From positions 124,001 to 188,000 of the forward strand of contig CAVSSP010000001.1 in assembly GCA_963730685.1 (NCBI GenBank): a stretch of DNA of 64,000 nucleotides, written 5' to 3'. Origin of the DNA: Bog-756 sp963730685. Its GTDB lineage: Bacteria > Actinomycetota > Acidimicrobiia > Acidimicrobiales > RAAP-2. The position numbers and the translations under genes are program-made. Below the pieces are notes generated by a model. It had not been told where the DNA came from and did not search any database. It worked only from the letters and a program-made list of their open reading frames with translations. Shown here in pieces: positions 8,183-16,299 of this stretch; positions within the stretch are counted from its first letter, which is position 1; every line of letters starts with the position of its first letter.

Positions 8183-9692
8183 CTAGTTTCGCCGAGGAGG
8201 CAACAATCTCCGAAGTTGACTGGGATCGGCGAGGGATTCGAGCCAGTAGAGATACGGCAGAAACGCAACATCACCCGGGATATCTCCGCTGTGAGTCATC
8301 AGGAGTATTTCGTCACGGCGCCGTTGCCCGTCGTTCTCACCTGTGAATCCATGGTTTCCATTCCGAACGATACGAAGGTACTGGGCTACGGCGTCCTCTT
8401 TGGAGAGAACCCTTTCGCCACCCTGCTTGTCGGGCACGCTGACACCCACGGCCGAGACCTTCGATGAAGCCAGGAATCCGTCCTGGCAGGCTCGAAGACC
8501 TTCCACTGCCCTCCGAGCGGTCGGGAGGAGCATGGCTGCTGCCGCTTGGGGAATGCTGGATTCCAAGGTGGCCAGTGCTTTTTCGGCGCGAGAGATCCGA
8601 CATGCCTGCTCAAACTTCACGAAGCCGAGTCCGTCGAGGGTGTCGAGTGCGGCGAACCCAAGGAGCCGACGGGTCGGCAGGTCTCGTTCCGACGCGAGGA
8701 TGCTCACGATCCGTCGACCGAGTTGTTCGATGCTCAACAGAACTTCAAACTGACGCCTTGGGCTGAAGTCACCATTCACGTCGACGAAGCTCGCGGGATC
8801 GGTGATTGCGGAGAGCATGTCGTTCAGATGCTTGACCCACCAGCTAAGGCCGGCCGTAGTCTCGGCAGGCCCAACGTCTGGCCTGGGAACGTTGTCCGTG
8901 TTTCCGCTCGAGATGAACAGCTGAATGATCTCTGCCAATTCGGGAGTTCGACCCGACATTGGTTTACCAAGGTCGAAGACAATGACTCCTGGGATTCTCG
9001 ACCCCGAGATGTCCCCAGACCCAAGGTGTCATGCAGAGCATCAGCGGACCGATGAACGCGTCACGAGTCAACGTGAGATCGGCCTGAAGAAGCCAGCCTG
9101 AACCGAATACCAGCTCTCCGGCGGCCTGGGTCGGCCGTGTTTCAAGCAGCTCCGGCTCCTCTTCGACTCGGAGTAAGACCCTTGCCATTGCGGCCCGTCG
9201 CGCCAGCACCTGATCGAATCGCACGAAATGGACTGCCGCGTCCGGAAATGCCGGCCCATTGCTGTCCACCTGAACGGCGCAGATGGCTTCGTAGGCACCC
9301 CTGACAGCGCCTGCGACCTCATGGTCTTCGACGGCAATAGTGGTCAACCTCACCAGTCCCGCCAGGCTCGTGATGTCCATGCCCGACGCCGCTATCCGTT
9401 GCTGCTCCTTGACCAATGTTGCAGGGTCGATTGAATGATGGACGCCCGTGGAGGGGAGATTCGCCAGAACGGACCAATTGGGAGTTATCCCTGGACCAGC
9501 GACTCGCTGGACCTCGCAAAGGAACGCTGGACGCTTCTCGTAGGTTTCGAGCGTCTCGATCTCCCACTGGTGGGTCGAGGCATCAACCTGGTGCAGCTTC
9601 AGGCCCATTTCCTTCCCGAACGCTGGGAGGTCGCTGCCCCACAGCCAGGGCGGGAGCCGGACTTTTGCCCGCCTGTGCTGTGCCTTTTCCAT
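8183..9692 (-). pseudogene. Unknown protein (about 500 residues) with RNxxHG motif, split by a frameshift
   Basis: Two adjacent minus-strand frames form one protein. The first starts at ATG 9692 (MEKAQHRRAKVRLPPWLWG) and stops at 8964; the second covers 8959-8183. At the junction the first ends VENPRSHCLRPW, whereas a shift of one base gives GVIVFDLGKPMSGRTPELAE, which runs smoothly into the second frame. A one-base indel near 9000-9005 therefore splits the gene. No family is recognised for the first half. The second half ends with YLRIVRNGNHGF, then EILLMTHSGDIPGDVAFLPY and LYWLESLADP; RN-x2-HG followed by LLxxHxGxxPxD occurs in several uncharacterised bacterial proteins and resembles, but is shorter than, the HEPN Rx4-6H motif. 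No signal peptide or membrane segment. It lies in a run of accessory genes with SIR2-like, LRAT and HNH proteins. Confidence 0.55.
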
Positions 9693-9799
9693 CGGATTCG
9701 ACCCTATGGGATCACAGTGACGAAAGCAGCCATCTCCGCCGATGAGCCACGAGAAGTATTCTTTGAACCGAGGGGCACTCACCAACGAATAGAGCAGCA

Positions 9800-10640
9800 A
9801 TGGCACGAGGAGACCATCTCCGCGCAACTCGCTCGGGGTACCACCACGACGGAATCGACTTGGGAGACGGGTACGTCATCCACTTCGCCGCTGGTGAGGG
9901 CGAGACCAAGGCGGACGCCTGCATCCGGATGGATACGTTCGAGATCTACGCGGGTGATGGTGTGGTCACTGTTCGGCCCTACGCCGGCGACCGGAATTGT
10001 GAAATCGTCGTAGCGCGAGCCCACTCCCGTTTGGGGGACAGCGGCTACAACCTCGTCTTCAATAACTGCGAGCACTTCGCCCGGTGGTGTGTGACCGGCA
10101 AGATGATCAGCGAGCAGGTCGAGAGTGCTGCCGCTACCGGTGGTGTGGTGAGCTCGACAGCGGTTGCCACCGTTGTCGGCGGAGATGTCATTGCATCTGC
10201 TGGAATTGTGGCCGGCGTCAGCGGGCCGGGAATCATGTCCGGCTTGGCAGCAACTGGTGGACTCATCGGTGGCGGTGCGGTTGCTGGGCTGGGCGTCTTG
10301 GCGATCGCACCGGCCACAGCCAGTGTCGCCATCGTCAATCGTGCGCTGCGAGACGACGAGGACCTTCCTCAGGACGAGCGAGATGCGCGGTCAGTGGGCC
10401 GGGTCGGTTCTGTCGCGGGAGCTGGGGCGACCCTGGCCGGCGGAATCGGCGTCGGTTAGCGCCATGGGGAGCGTTGCTGGACTCAGTGCCGCAGGGATCA
10501 CCTCGGGGCTTGCTGCTATTGGTGCCGGTGTCGGAGGAGGAATGGCGGCCGGGGCTGTCATGGTCGTGGCCGCGCCTGCCGTAAGCGCGGCCATCATCGG
10601 ATACGGCGTGTACCGCGTTGTCCGCTGGCTGCACTCGTAG
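9800..10640 (+). pseudogene. LRAT-like (NlpC/P60 superfamily) domain protein, frameshifted near the C-terminus
   Basis: The frame from ATG 9800 to TAG 10457-10459 encodes an LRAT/H-rev107-type thiol domain: GDHLRATRSGYHHDGIDLGD supplies the first His after an N-terminal strand, and YNLVFNNCEHFARWCVTGK holds the catalytic Cys in the NCEHF motif. These domains act as acyltransferases or thiol hydrolases on lipids. After residue 115 the protein becomes Gly/Ala-rich and hydrophobic (GGVVSSTAVATVVGGDVIAS and later blocks), a likely membrane-inserting tail. The frame ends early, but frame +1 continues the same composition with SAMGSVAGLSAAGITSGLAA to VRWLHS at 10640, so a one-base change near 10455 truncates about 60 residues. 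The catalytic domain itself is intact. Confidence 0.65.
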
Positions 10641-10667
10641 CTGTCCTGAGTCAGGCCGCCGCCCACA

Positions 10668-11477
10668 ATGAGCAAGGCCGGCAAGCGTTCGGGCCGAGTG
10701 ACACCGCCCAAGGCCAAGCACTGCCTCTTCTGTGGATCTACCACAAAGCTGTCCTATGAGCACGTCTTCCCCAAGTGGCTCCGACAGACTGGACACACCG
10801 GTGACGGTTGGCGCGAGATCATCGACGAGCGGTCGACTCCAACCAACCGGATAGAGAAAGGCTCGCCGTTCAACAAGAAGCTCAAGGTCGTCTGCGCGCC
10901 GTGTAACAACGAGTGGATGTCCGAGTTGGAGGACGACGCCAAGCCGATCTTGATGGAAATGTTCAATACGACTGGTCAAATGGTGCTCGAAGCCGAGGGA
11001 CAACTTACGCTGGCGAATTGGGCCTTCAAGACCATCTGCGTCTTAGGTCAACTGGGGACGGGCAAACCGCAGATTCCGCCGGAACATCCCAGAGAGCTGT
11101 GCTCCACGGGGCTACCTCCTGCTCAGTGCCAGATATGGATCGGGACGGCCACGGGCCAGCCTCATCCCCAGGGGGTCGAGTTGGCACAATCGCGCATCAT
11201 CCACCGCGAGGCTCATGTCACCAATGACCAGGGCACGTTCGACTTCCAGGCCTACCAGGCTCGATTTCGACTGTTCAATGTGTTCTTCGACGCGTTCGGG
11301 TCGTCCAGCGCAGATTGGAACATCGTCCAAGTGGTCGAGGGCGAACTGAGCAGAGCGTTGCTGCCAATCTGGCGACCGACTCATCCCAAGCTCTGGTGGC
11401 CACCTGCGCAGACCATTGACGCGCTCGGAGGAGTCGATGGCTTGGCTGAGTTCCCTATTCAAGGATCTCAGGGATGA
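10668..11477 (+). CDS. HNH-endonuclease-like zinc-finger protein
   Basis: Protein of 269 residues with a treble-clef HNH-type core near the N-terminus: HCLFCGSTTKLSYEHVFPKW gives the first CxxC pair and the E-H of the HNH-like motif, and VVCAPCNNEWMSELED gives the second CxxC with the Asn of the active site. The remaining 180 residues are helical and unassigned. HNH proteins of this CxxC...EHVFP...CxxCN pattern are found in phages and near defence genes, where they nick or cut DNA (family knowledge); the target is unknown. It follows the LRAT-like gene by 28 bases on the same strand, so the two may be co-transcribed. Confidence 0.75.
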   Translation: MSKAGKRSGRVTPPKAKHCLFCGSTTKLSYEHVFPKWLRQTGHTGDGWREIIDERSTPTNRIEKGSPFNKKLKVVCAPCNNEWMSELEDDAKPILMEMFNTTGQMVLEAEGQLTLANWAFKTICVLGQLGTGKPQIPPEHPRELCSTGLPPAQCQIWIGTATGQPHPQGVELAQSRIIHREAHVTNDQGTFDFQAYQARFRLFNVFFDAFGSSSADWNIVQVVEGELSRALLPIWRPTHPKLWWPPAQTIDALGGVDGLAEFPIQGSQG

Positions 11478-11649
11478 GGGCACTGTGCGTGATGGCCAGC
11501 AAGCCGGTGCTCCGATCTCGGAAGAGCGAAATACTGCCCTGCGGCGGATCAGCACGGTGTCCCGTATCGGGAGCCCGCTCCGGGAGCGGCGCAGTTCAGA
11601 CGTCCGCCGCAGCGGTACCGTCCCGTAAGACCCGCCCGGAGAAGATTCC

Positions 11650-11965
11650 CGGATAGGTAGATCATGCGGGATATCCTCAGTTCGATTCGGACTCCGTCCT
11701 TGCATCTACCCTGGGTGCCCGACAATGCTCACCTGCCCCGGTCGCGTTGCGTCCCCGGCCACCGGCTGAGGGTCGCAATATCTCGTCGGCTCAGAGCCCG
11801 CTCAATGACGCGGCCACCTCCGCCGACATCGCCGCACTTGCGATGTCTGCTTCAGTGATACGGAGCGAGATCCGCCGTTCGATGTCCTGAGCTGCGGGAT
11901 CACCGCCTAGAGCGGCGTTTCGGGCGCCCACGACGAGGCATGGGTTTACTGAATGCTCTGGAAGG
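11650..11965 (+). repeat. Module-boundary repeat H, copy A
   Basis: The 684-base gap 11478-12161 has no supported gene. Its core is GACGAGGCATGGGTTTACTG followed by AATGCTCTGGAA (about 11932-11962). The preceding bases GCGATGTCTGCTTCAGTGAT (11840-11859) and AGAGCGGCGTTTCGGG (11910-11925) are shared with copy B at 25217-25350. The hairpin arm found in copies D and G is degenerate here. Confidence 0.6.
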
Positions 11966-12161
11966 TGGGCATAGCCCTTGGCGCCAAGAGACGGATGGCC
12001 AACCAACGGGGTTGCCCGGTGTGGTCAACTTGGGAAGGTACAAGGACACCAACTCCGCCGGTACTGCTCGCGATTTGTTGCTGCGCCCGGGGCGAATCCT
12101 CTGGGACGGCCTGATTGATGCCACAGGGATGCCCACCCACACTTCTGGCGGTTCCCTCGTG

Positions 12162-12629
12162 TCACGGGAGTCGACGAGCGATGGAAGTTGCTGGAGCTTC
12201 GGCCAGCGAATCGATGCAAGACGAGAGCGCGCTTGCAAGTCTCGATCTCTCCGGGTTGGAGAGCTTGCGGAGCATCTTTTCCTCGATAACGTCGACTGCA
12301 GCGGCAGCAGACGTCAGAGTGCGCCGACCCTCCCCCGTTAGCGCAGCTTGGAGGACGCGTTGGTGCTGCGGATGAGGACGCCTCACCACGAGCTGGCGTC
12401 TCTCGAGTTCTTGTAGCACGGCGTGCATGCTCTGTGGCGTCACGAATGTCCGACGAGCGAGGTCGGCATTCGAGAGCCCGGGCTCTTCATCTAAACCAGT
12501 GAGGACGGCAAATTGGGTCACCGTGAGATCGTGAGACCCGAGAGCATCGGCCATAGCGTCGTGCAGGACCATCTGCGCCCTCTTTATCAAGTAGCCCACC
12601 CTGGCCGTCGTGACTTGGTCCACGCGCAC
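12162..12629 (-). CDS. MarR-family transcriptional regulator
   Basis: Winged-helix regulator of 155 residues. The pattern LTVTQFAVLTGLDEEPGLSN, ADLARRTFVTPQSMHAVLQE and LERRQLVVRRPHPQHQRV is the MarR DNA-binding core (residues about 35-100), flanked by dimerisation helices; LTGEGRRTL begins the C-terminal helix. GTG 12629 is the most upstream start. The gene diverges from a VOC-family gene, and the 77-base gap contains a 5-3-5 palindrome with repeated TACCTGAT, so it probably represses both itself and the VOC/AlkA operon. The ligand is unknown. Confidence 0.88.
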   Translation of the reverse strand: MRVDQVTTARVGYLIKRAQMVLHDAMADALGSHDLTVTQFAVLTGLDEEPGLSNADLARRTFVTPQSMHAVLQELERRQLVVRRPHPQHQRVLQAALTGEGRRTLTSAAAAVDVIEEKMLRKLSNPERSRLASALSSCIDSLAEAPATSIARRLP

Positions 12630-12642
12630 CTCAATCTCAGTC

Positions 12643-12684
12643 TACCTGATATAGTCTCAGGGTACCTGATACAGGTTACCTGAT
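12643..12684. promoter_or_regulatory. Probable MarR operator (palindrome plus three TACCTGAT repeats)
   Basis: TACCTGAT occurs at 12643-12650, 12663-12670 and 12677-12684. The middle copy forms ACCTG-ATA-CAGGT (12664-12676), immediately followed by CAGGT-T-ACCTG (12672-12682). Perfect five-base arms of this spacing fit a winged-helix dimer. The site lies midway between the divergent marR and VOC genes. Confidence 0.65.
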
Positions 12685-12706
12685 CCCACTCACAAAAGGA
12701 CACCCA

Positions 12707-13063
12707 ATGACCGCACTCGGCCCCGACTTCATCGCTCTCCAGGTTCGCAATCTGGAGGCTTCCACAACCTTCTACACCGAGCACCTCGGCCTCGTCCGTG
12801 CTCCGGTGAGCCCCGAGCACGCCGTGGTCTTCGCCACGGAGACCATCACATTCGCTATCCGGGAGCCGCTCGTCGATCTTGAGGCTGTCGAGCACCTTGG
12901 GTGGGGTGTGGCCATCTGGCTGAAGGCGGACGATCCGCAGGATCTGCACGATGCGATGGTTCTCGCCGGAGTCCCAATCCTGGTCGCACCTTTCGATGGA
13001 CCTTTCGGTCGCACCTTCACCTTCGCCGATCCCGACGGCTACGCCGTGACCATCCACGGCTGA
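12707..13063 (+). CDS. VOC-family (glyoxalase/bleomycin-resistance type) protein
   Basis: Single-domain vicinal-oxygen-chelate protein of 118 residues, with two beta-alpha-beta-beta-beta units: DFIALQVRNLEASTTFYTEH at the start and DPQDLHDAMVLAGVPILVAP in the second half, ending FADPDGYAVTIH. Metal-binding positions typical of the family are only partly visible (Glu/His near the end), so it may be a binding protein rather than an enzyme. AAAGGA lies nine bases before the ATG. It is followed after one base (TGAGATG) by the AlkA-like glycosylase, so the two form an operon under the MarR-type operator upstream. Confidence 0.85.
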   Translation: MTALGPDFIALQVRNLEASTTFYTEHLGLVRAPVSPEHAVVFATETITFAIREPLVDLEAVEHLGWGVAIWLKADDPQDLHDAMVLAGVPILVAPFDGPFGRTFTFADPDGYAVTIHG

Positions 13064-13064
13064 G

Positions 13065-14006
13065 ATGGCTACCGCCACAAGCTTCATTTTCTCCCCGGAG
13101 GGGCCGTTTTCGTTGGCGGCATCGATTCGGTACCTTGAGGGATTCGCTCCAGCCGCCTACGACAGCGAGCCAGCCGCGAGCTTGGAGATGGCATTCTGCG
13201 TTGACGGCTACTGGGACCCAGTGGCAGTGCGCGTCCACGAGGAAACCGGTGCGGTTCACGGCACCGTTTATGGGGACGACACGCTTGCCCCAGCGGCCAT
13301 GGCGGCGGCAGTCGAGCAGGTCGAGCGGATCCTCTCGCTCGACATCGATGGTCGAGGCTTTCCGGACATCGCTCGTCACGACCCGATGGTCGCTCAACTC
13401 CAGTCGAGGTATCCCGGCCTCCGCCCCGTATGCTTCTGGTCGCCCTACGAAGCGGCGGCGTGGTCGGTGATCGGACAGCGAATCCGAATCGTGCAGGCAG
13501 CGGCAATCAAGGCTCGCATCACAGCCGAACACGGCGAAACCATCGACATTGGCGGTCGAACGCTCCGCGCCTTCCCGAACCCAGTCAAGCTGGCCGAGCT
13601 GTCCACGATCGATGGGCTGAGCGAGACCAAACTCCAACGCCTTCGGGGTGTCGGCGAGGCCGCCCTGGGTGGGACTTTGGGCGCCGCCCGGCTGAGGTCA
13701 CTGCCACATTCCCAAGCCCTCGAGGAGTTGATGGCCATTCCCGGAATCGGCCCGTTCTCGGCCGAACTGATTCTTCTCCGCGGGGCAGGCGATCCGGACG
13801 TCACGCCCGCCGCCGAGCCGCGCCTCGCTCGAGCGATGGCGATCGCCACCGACATGAAGGCACCGCCCAGCGCCACCGACATGGCTGAGATCAGCGAGCT
13901 CTGGAAGCCCTACCGCACGTGGGTCGCGCTCCTCCTCCGCATCATGCTCGAAGACGAGACCCATGAAATAGCAGGACAGGCCATTACCAGAACGCCAGGA
14001 CTGTGA
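13065..14006 (+). CDS. DNA-3-methyladenine glycosylase II-like protein (AlkA/HhH-GPD family)
   Basis: Base-excision DNA glycosylase of 313 residues. The N-terminal half matches the AlkA_N-type lobe; the helix-hairpin-helix follows as LMAIPGIGPFSAELILLRG near residue 230 and leads to GDPDVTPAAEPRLARAM. In classical AlkA the catalytic Asp sits in the PxxD position of that last segment; here a Glu (AAEPRL) takes the place, a pattern I recall from an actinobacterial subgroup, so activity or specificity may differ. Family role: removal of 3-methyladenine and other alkylated bases. It is co-transcribed with the VOC gene under the MarR operator, which would link alkylation or electrophile stress to repair (inference). 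Confidence 0.85.
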   Translation: MATATSFIFSPEGPFSLAASIRYLEGFAPAAYDSEPAASLEMAFCVDGYWDPVAVRVHEETGAVHGTVYGDDTLAPAAMAAAVEQVERILSLDIDGRGFPDIARHDPMVAQLQSRYPGLRPVCFWSPYEAAAWSVIGQRIRIVQAAAIKARITAEHGETIDIGGRTLRAFPNPVKLAELSTIDGLSETKLQRLRGVGEAALGGTLGAARLRSLPHSQALEELMAIPGIGPFSAELILLRGAGDPDVTPAAEPRLARAMAIATDMKAPPSATDMAEISELWKPYRTWVALLLRIMLEDETHEIAGQAITRTPGL

Positions 14007-14194
14007 CCCGGGCGGTCCCTACAGGGAGGTTGGGCTCAAGTCGAGCCTCCGGGGGCGTCCCATCATCCATCATCGATCGAAGGCCACTCTGCTAGCAGCA
14101 TGCCAGCGTCGGAGGGGTGCCCCTTCTGCCGGTTCAGCCCCGCCCAGCTAGATGGCCGAGTTGCGCCAGGCTGTTCGGAAACAAAAGCCATTCG

Positions 14195-15193
14195 TCAGCC
14201 GAACTGTCCCGTTATAAAGGGTTCCTCCAGCAGGCCGAGCTCGCGCAGGCTCTCGGCGGTCTCGACGATCGTGGTCTCGGCTGGGCGGGGGCGCCAACCG
14301 AGCTCCCGCTTGGCGCGGTCGTTGTGGATCGTCAGCGGCGATGGCTCCTCGCCGGGCGCTTCTTCGGTCGTGACGTGGTCGCCTGCAGGCCCGAGGTGGT
14401 CGCGGAGGATCTGTGCCAGCCCCAGCCAGGTGATTGTCGGGCCGTCCGCTAACAGCAGGTAACGCCCCCCGGCAGCGGCAGAAGTGGCCATCGCCCTGAT
14501 GTGCGCGTCGGCGACGTCGCGCACGTCGACGACGCCGAAGCGTTGGCGTGGCAGCGCCGGCATCGTGCCCTCGATGATCGCCTTGAAGGCGGTCAGCGAC
14601 GAGCGCAGCGCCGGTACCAGCGAAGGGCCGGCGATGAATGTCGGGTTCAACACCACGAGCTGGGTGTCGCCTCCTTCGGTTTCGATGAAGTCCCAGGCGG
14701 CACGTTCGGCAATCGCCTTGGAGCGCGGGTAGGGCGGCAGGCCTGGCGTATCCGGGTCGGTCCAGTCCGCCTCGGTGAAATCCCGGACTGCCTTCGGCGA
14801 GTAACCCACCGCCGCAAACGAAGAGGTCAGCACCACCCTGCGGGCGCCGGCGTCCCGGGCGGCCTTCAGCACTCGCACTGTTCCCTCACGGGCGGGGACG
14901 ATCAGCTCGTTCGGGTCTGTGGGCTGAGCAGACGGGATCGGCGACGCGACATGGTGGGCCTCCTCCACACCCTCGAACGCGGCCGACCAGCCGTTGTCGG
15001 AGGTCAGATCTGCCTCCGTCAGCTCAAGGCCCGTGTCGTCCGCACCGCCGTGGCGCACGGCTTCACGTACACCTGCCTCACCGTCCAGTGAGCGCATCGT
15101 TGCGCGCACCTCACGCCCATCACGCAGCAGCCCCGAGATCAACCGCGTTGCCAGATATCCGGATCCGCCTGTCACCAACACCTTGGAGCTCAT
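14195..15193 (-). CDS. NAD(P)-dependent epimerase/reductase (dihydroflavonol-4-reductase-like)
   Basis: Extended short-chain dehydrogenase of 332 residues. The N-terminus MSSKVLVTGGSGYLATRLIS holds the TGxxGYxA nucleotide fold; VVLTSSFAAVGYS provides the Ser, and PYPRSKAIAERAAWDF the catalytic Tyr-x3-Lys. Substrate binding follows with VLNPTFIAGPSL. Such enzymes reduce aldehydes or ketones with NADPH, often methylglyoxal or aromatic aldehydes. Its ATG overlaps the stop of the upstream MerR-family gene by 4 bases (ATGA), so the reductase is the direct target of that regulator's autoregulated promoter. Confidence 0.9.
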   Translation of the reverse strand: MSSKVLVTGGSGYLATRLISGLLRDGREVRATMRSLDGEAGVREAVRHGGADDTGLELTEADLTSDNGWSAAFEGVEEAHHVASPIPSAQPTDPNELIVPAREGTVRVLKAARDAGARRVVLTSSFAAVGYSPKAVRDFTEADWTDPDTPGLPPYPRSKAIAERAAWDFIETEGGDTQLVVLNPTFIAGPSLVPALRSSLTAFKAIIEGTMPALPRQRFGVVDVRDVADAHIRAMATSAAAGGRYLLLADGPTITWLGLAQILRDHLGPAGDHVTTEEAPGEEPSPLTIHNDRAKRELGWRPRPAETTIVETAESLRELGLLEEPFITGQFG

Positions 15194-15633
15194 CTGAGCA
15201 CCTCTTTTTCCAGTCGTGGGAGAATTTTCTGAACCTGCAAGTTCGCCTCGGCTTCCGCATCCGTATCTGCACGGTCGCGGGCATCCCAGAGCGCCGCTTT
15301 CGCCCGTAGGTAGTCGAGGTGGACGCGCAGCGTCACGATCTCGACCTCGACCCGCTCGGCGTGCCGCAGCAGCAGATCGCGCTGTTCACCCGCTTTGGCT
15401 TGCCCAAGGTCGCGGTTGGCCTGGTAGGTGCGCATCTCCTCGATCCCAACGCCCATGGCGCGCAGGCAAGCGAGCACCTGCAACGTGTCGACTTCCTCCT
15501 CGCGGTAGCGGCGGTGTCTGCTGCTCGGATCACGGTCAATCGGGCCGATCAACCCGACCTCCTCGTAGTAGCGCAGCGTCGGCTCAGGGAGCCCACTGCG
15601 CCGGGACACATCCTGAATGGTGAGAGCTGTCAT
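15190..15633 (-). CDS. MerR-family transcriptional regulator
   Basis: Regulator of 147 residues: LTIQDVSRRSGLPEPTLRYY and EEVGLIGP form the N-terminal MerR helix-turn-helix and wing, followed by YREEEVDTLQVLACLRAMGV and a long coiled coil (about residues 80-120) for dimerisation. No cysteine pair for metal sensing is visible at the end of the coil, so the inducer is probably an organic molecule. ATG 15633 is preferred to an upstream in-frame ATG because the promoter places +1 on it. The site CTTCAAGCGCTTGA lies in a 19-base spacer and recurs before the MMPL exporter at 16300, so the regulator probably controls both units. Confidence 0.9.
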   Translation of the reverse strand: MTALTIQDVSRRSGLPEPTLRYYEEVGLIGPIDRDPSSRHRRYREEEVDTLQVLACLRAMGVGIEEMRTYQANRDLGQAKAGEQRDLLLRHAERVEVEIVTLRVHLDYLRAKAALWDARDRADTDAEAEANLQVQKILPRLEKEVLR

Positions 15634-15670
15634 GTAGATAGCAGAACACACCTCAAGCGCTTGAAGTCAA
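15634..15670 (-). promoter_or_regulatory. MerR-type promoter of the merR/reductase operon (19-bp spacer)
   Basis: On the minus strand TTGACT (15670-15665) and TCTGCT (15645-15640) are separated by 19 bases containing CAAGCGCTTG, the over-long spacer with central palindrome that MerR activators require. Six bases then precede ATG 15633, so the transcript should be leaderless. Confidence 0.75.
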
Positions 15671-15939
15671 GGCCCAGATTGGCCGTTCTGACCTCCCAGT
15701 AACACCTGCCGGTGCGGGAGTCGGTAATGCCAAACAATGGCGGTGGCCTGGCCCTTCTGACGTCCAATACCTCGAGCACTCGACGATAGCCTTCCGTTCC
15801 TTGATCGGGATCGGCCACTTCGCGGCAATCGAAGCTGCGTCCCCCGACCTATGGAAGGGTCGGTGGTCCAACAACATTGAGTCGTGCATGTCGGTTGAGA
15901 AGTGACGTCGATCAGGCCGCTACAGTTACTCCTTCGACT

Positions 15940-16205
15940 ATTTCGATCGTCCCAAAGACTTTGCTCGGGCCTCGGGGCGTTCGTTCGGTGAGACGCTCGT
16001 GATCGCGATATTTGCCGCGGCGAAAAGGACGGCGATGAGCAGGCCCCGATGAAAACCTGGACCAGAGCGGCAGGTTGGGTGGCACCGTGCGTCAATGCGG
16101 TGGCGGTCCTGGAGCTAGCCAGGGTAGTGACGACAGCCAAGCCAACCGCTCCGCCGATCTGGTAGGAGCCGGTGGCTCCGCTGGCTCCGGGGAGAGGCTC
16201 TTCGT
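15940..16205 (-). pseudogene. DHA2-type MFS drug exporter, C-terminal remnant
   Basis: The 600-base space between the merR operon and the MMPL gene holds a decayed exporter. The minus strand reads SGATGSYQIGGAVGLAVVTT, then LASSRTATALTHGATQPAAL and VQ; after a one-base shift it continues GFHRGLLIAVLFAAANIAIT, then SVSPNERPEA. The xQxGGAxGLAVxxTLAxxRT...GFHxxxLxxxxxxxxA series is the last two transmembrane helices of EmrB/QacA-like (14-helix) transporters. The rest of the gene is missing. Nothing else is seen in 15671-15939. Confidence 0.6.
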
Positions 16206-16262
16206 AAGACCGCCGGCGCGGTCGTGACGCCGACCTCTGGCTTCACCGCAACGAATGGGGCC

Positions 16263-16299
16263 TTGACTTCAAGCGCTTGAAGCTTGTTTTGCTGTCCGT
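16263..16299 (+). promoter_or_regulatory. MerR-type promoter of the MMPL exporter (19-bp spacer, leaderless)
   Basis: TTGACT (16263-16268), 19-base spacer holding the full palindrome CTTCAAGCGCTTGAAG (16267-16282 with the last -35 bases), TTTGCT (16288-16293), six bases, then ATG 16300. Box positions, spacer length and distance to the start codon match the merR operon promoter exactly. Confidence 0.75.

Noticed and set aside
11791..12006. A 71-codon minus-strand frame in repeat H copy A
   Set aside because: Its sequence is only the translation of the repeat, and other copies contain stops or shifts in the same frame.
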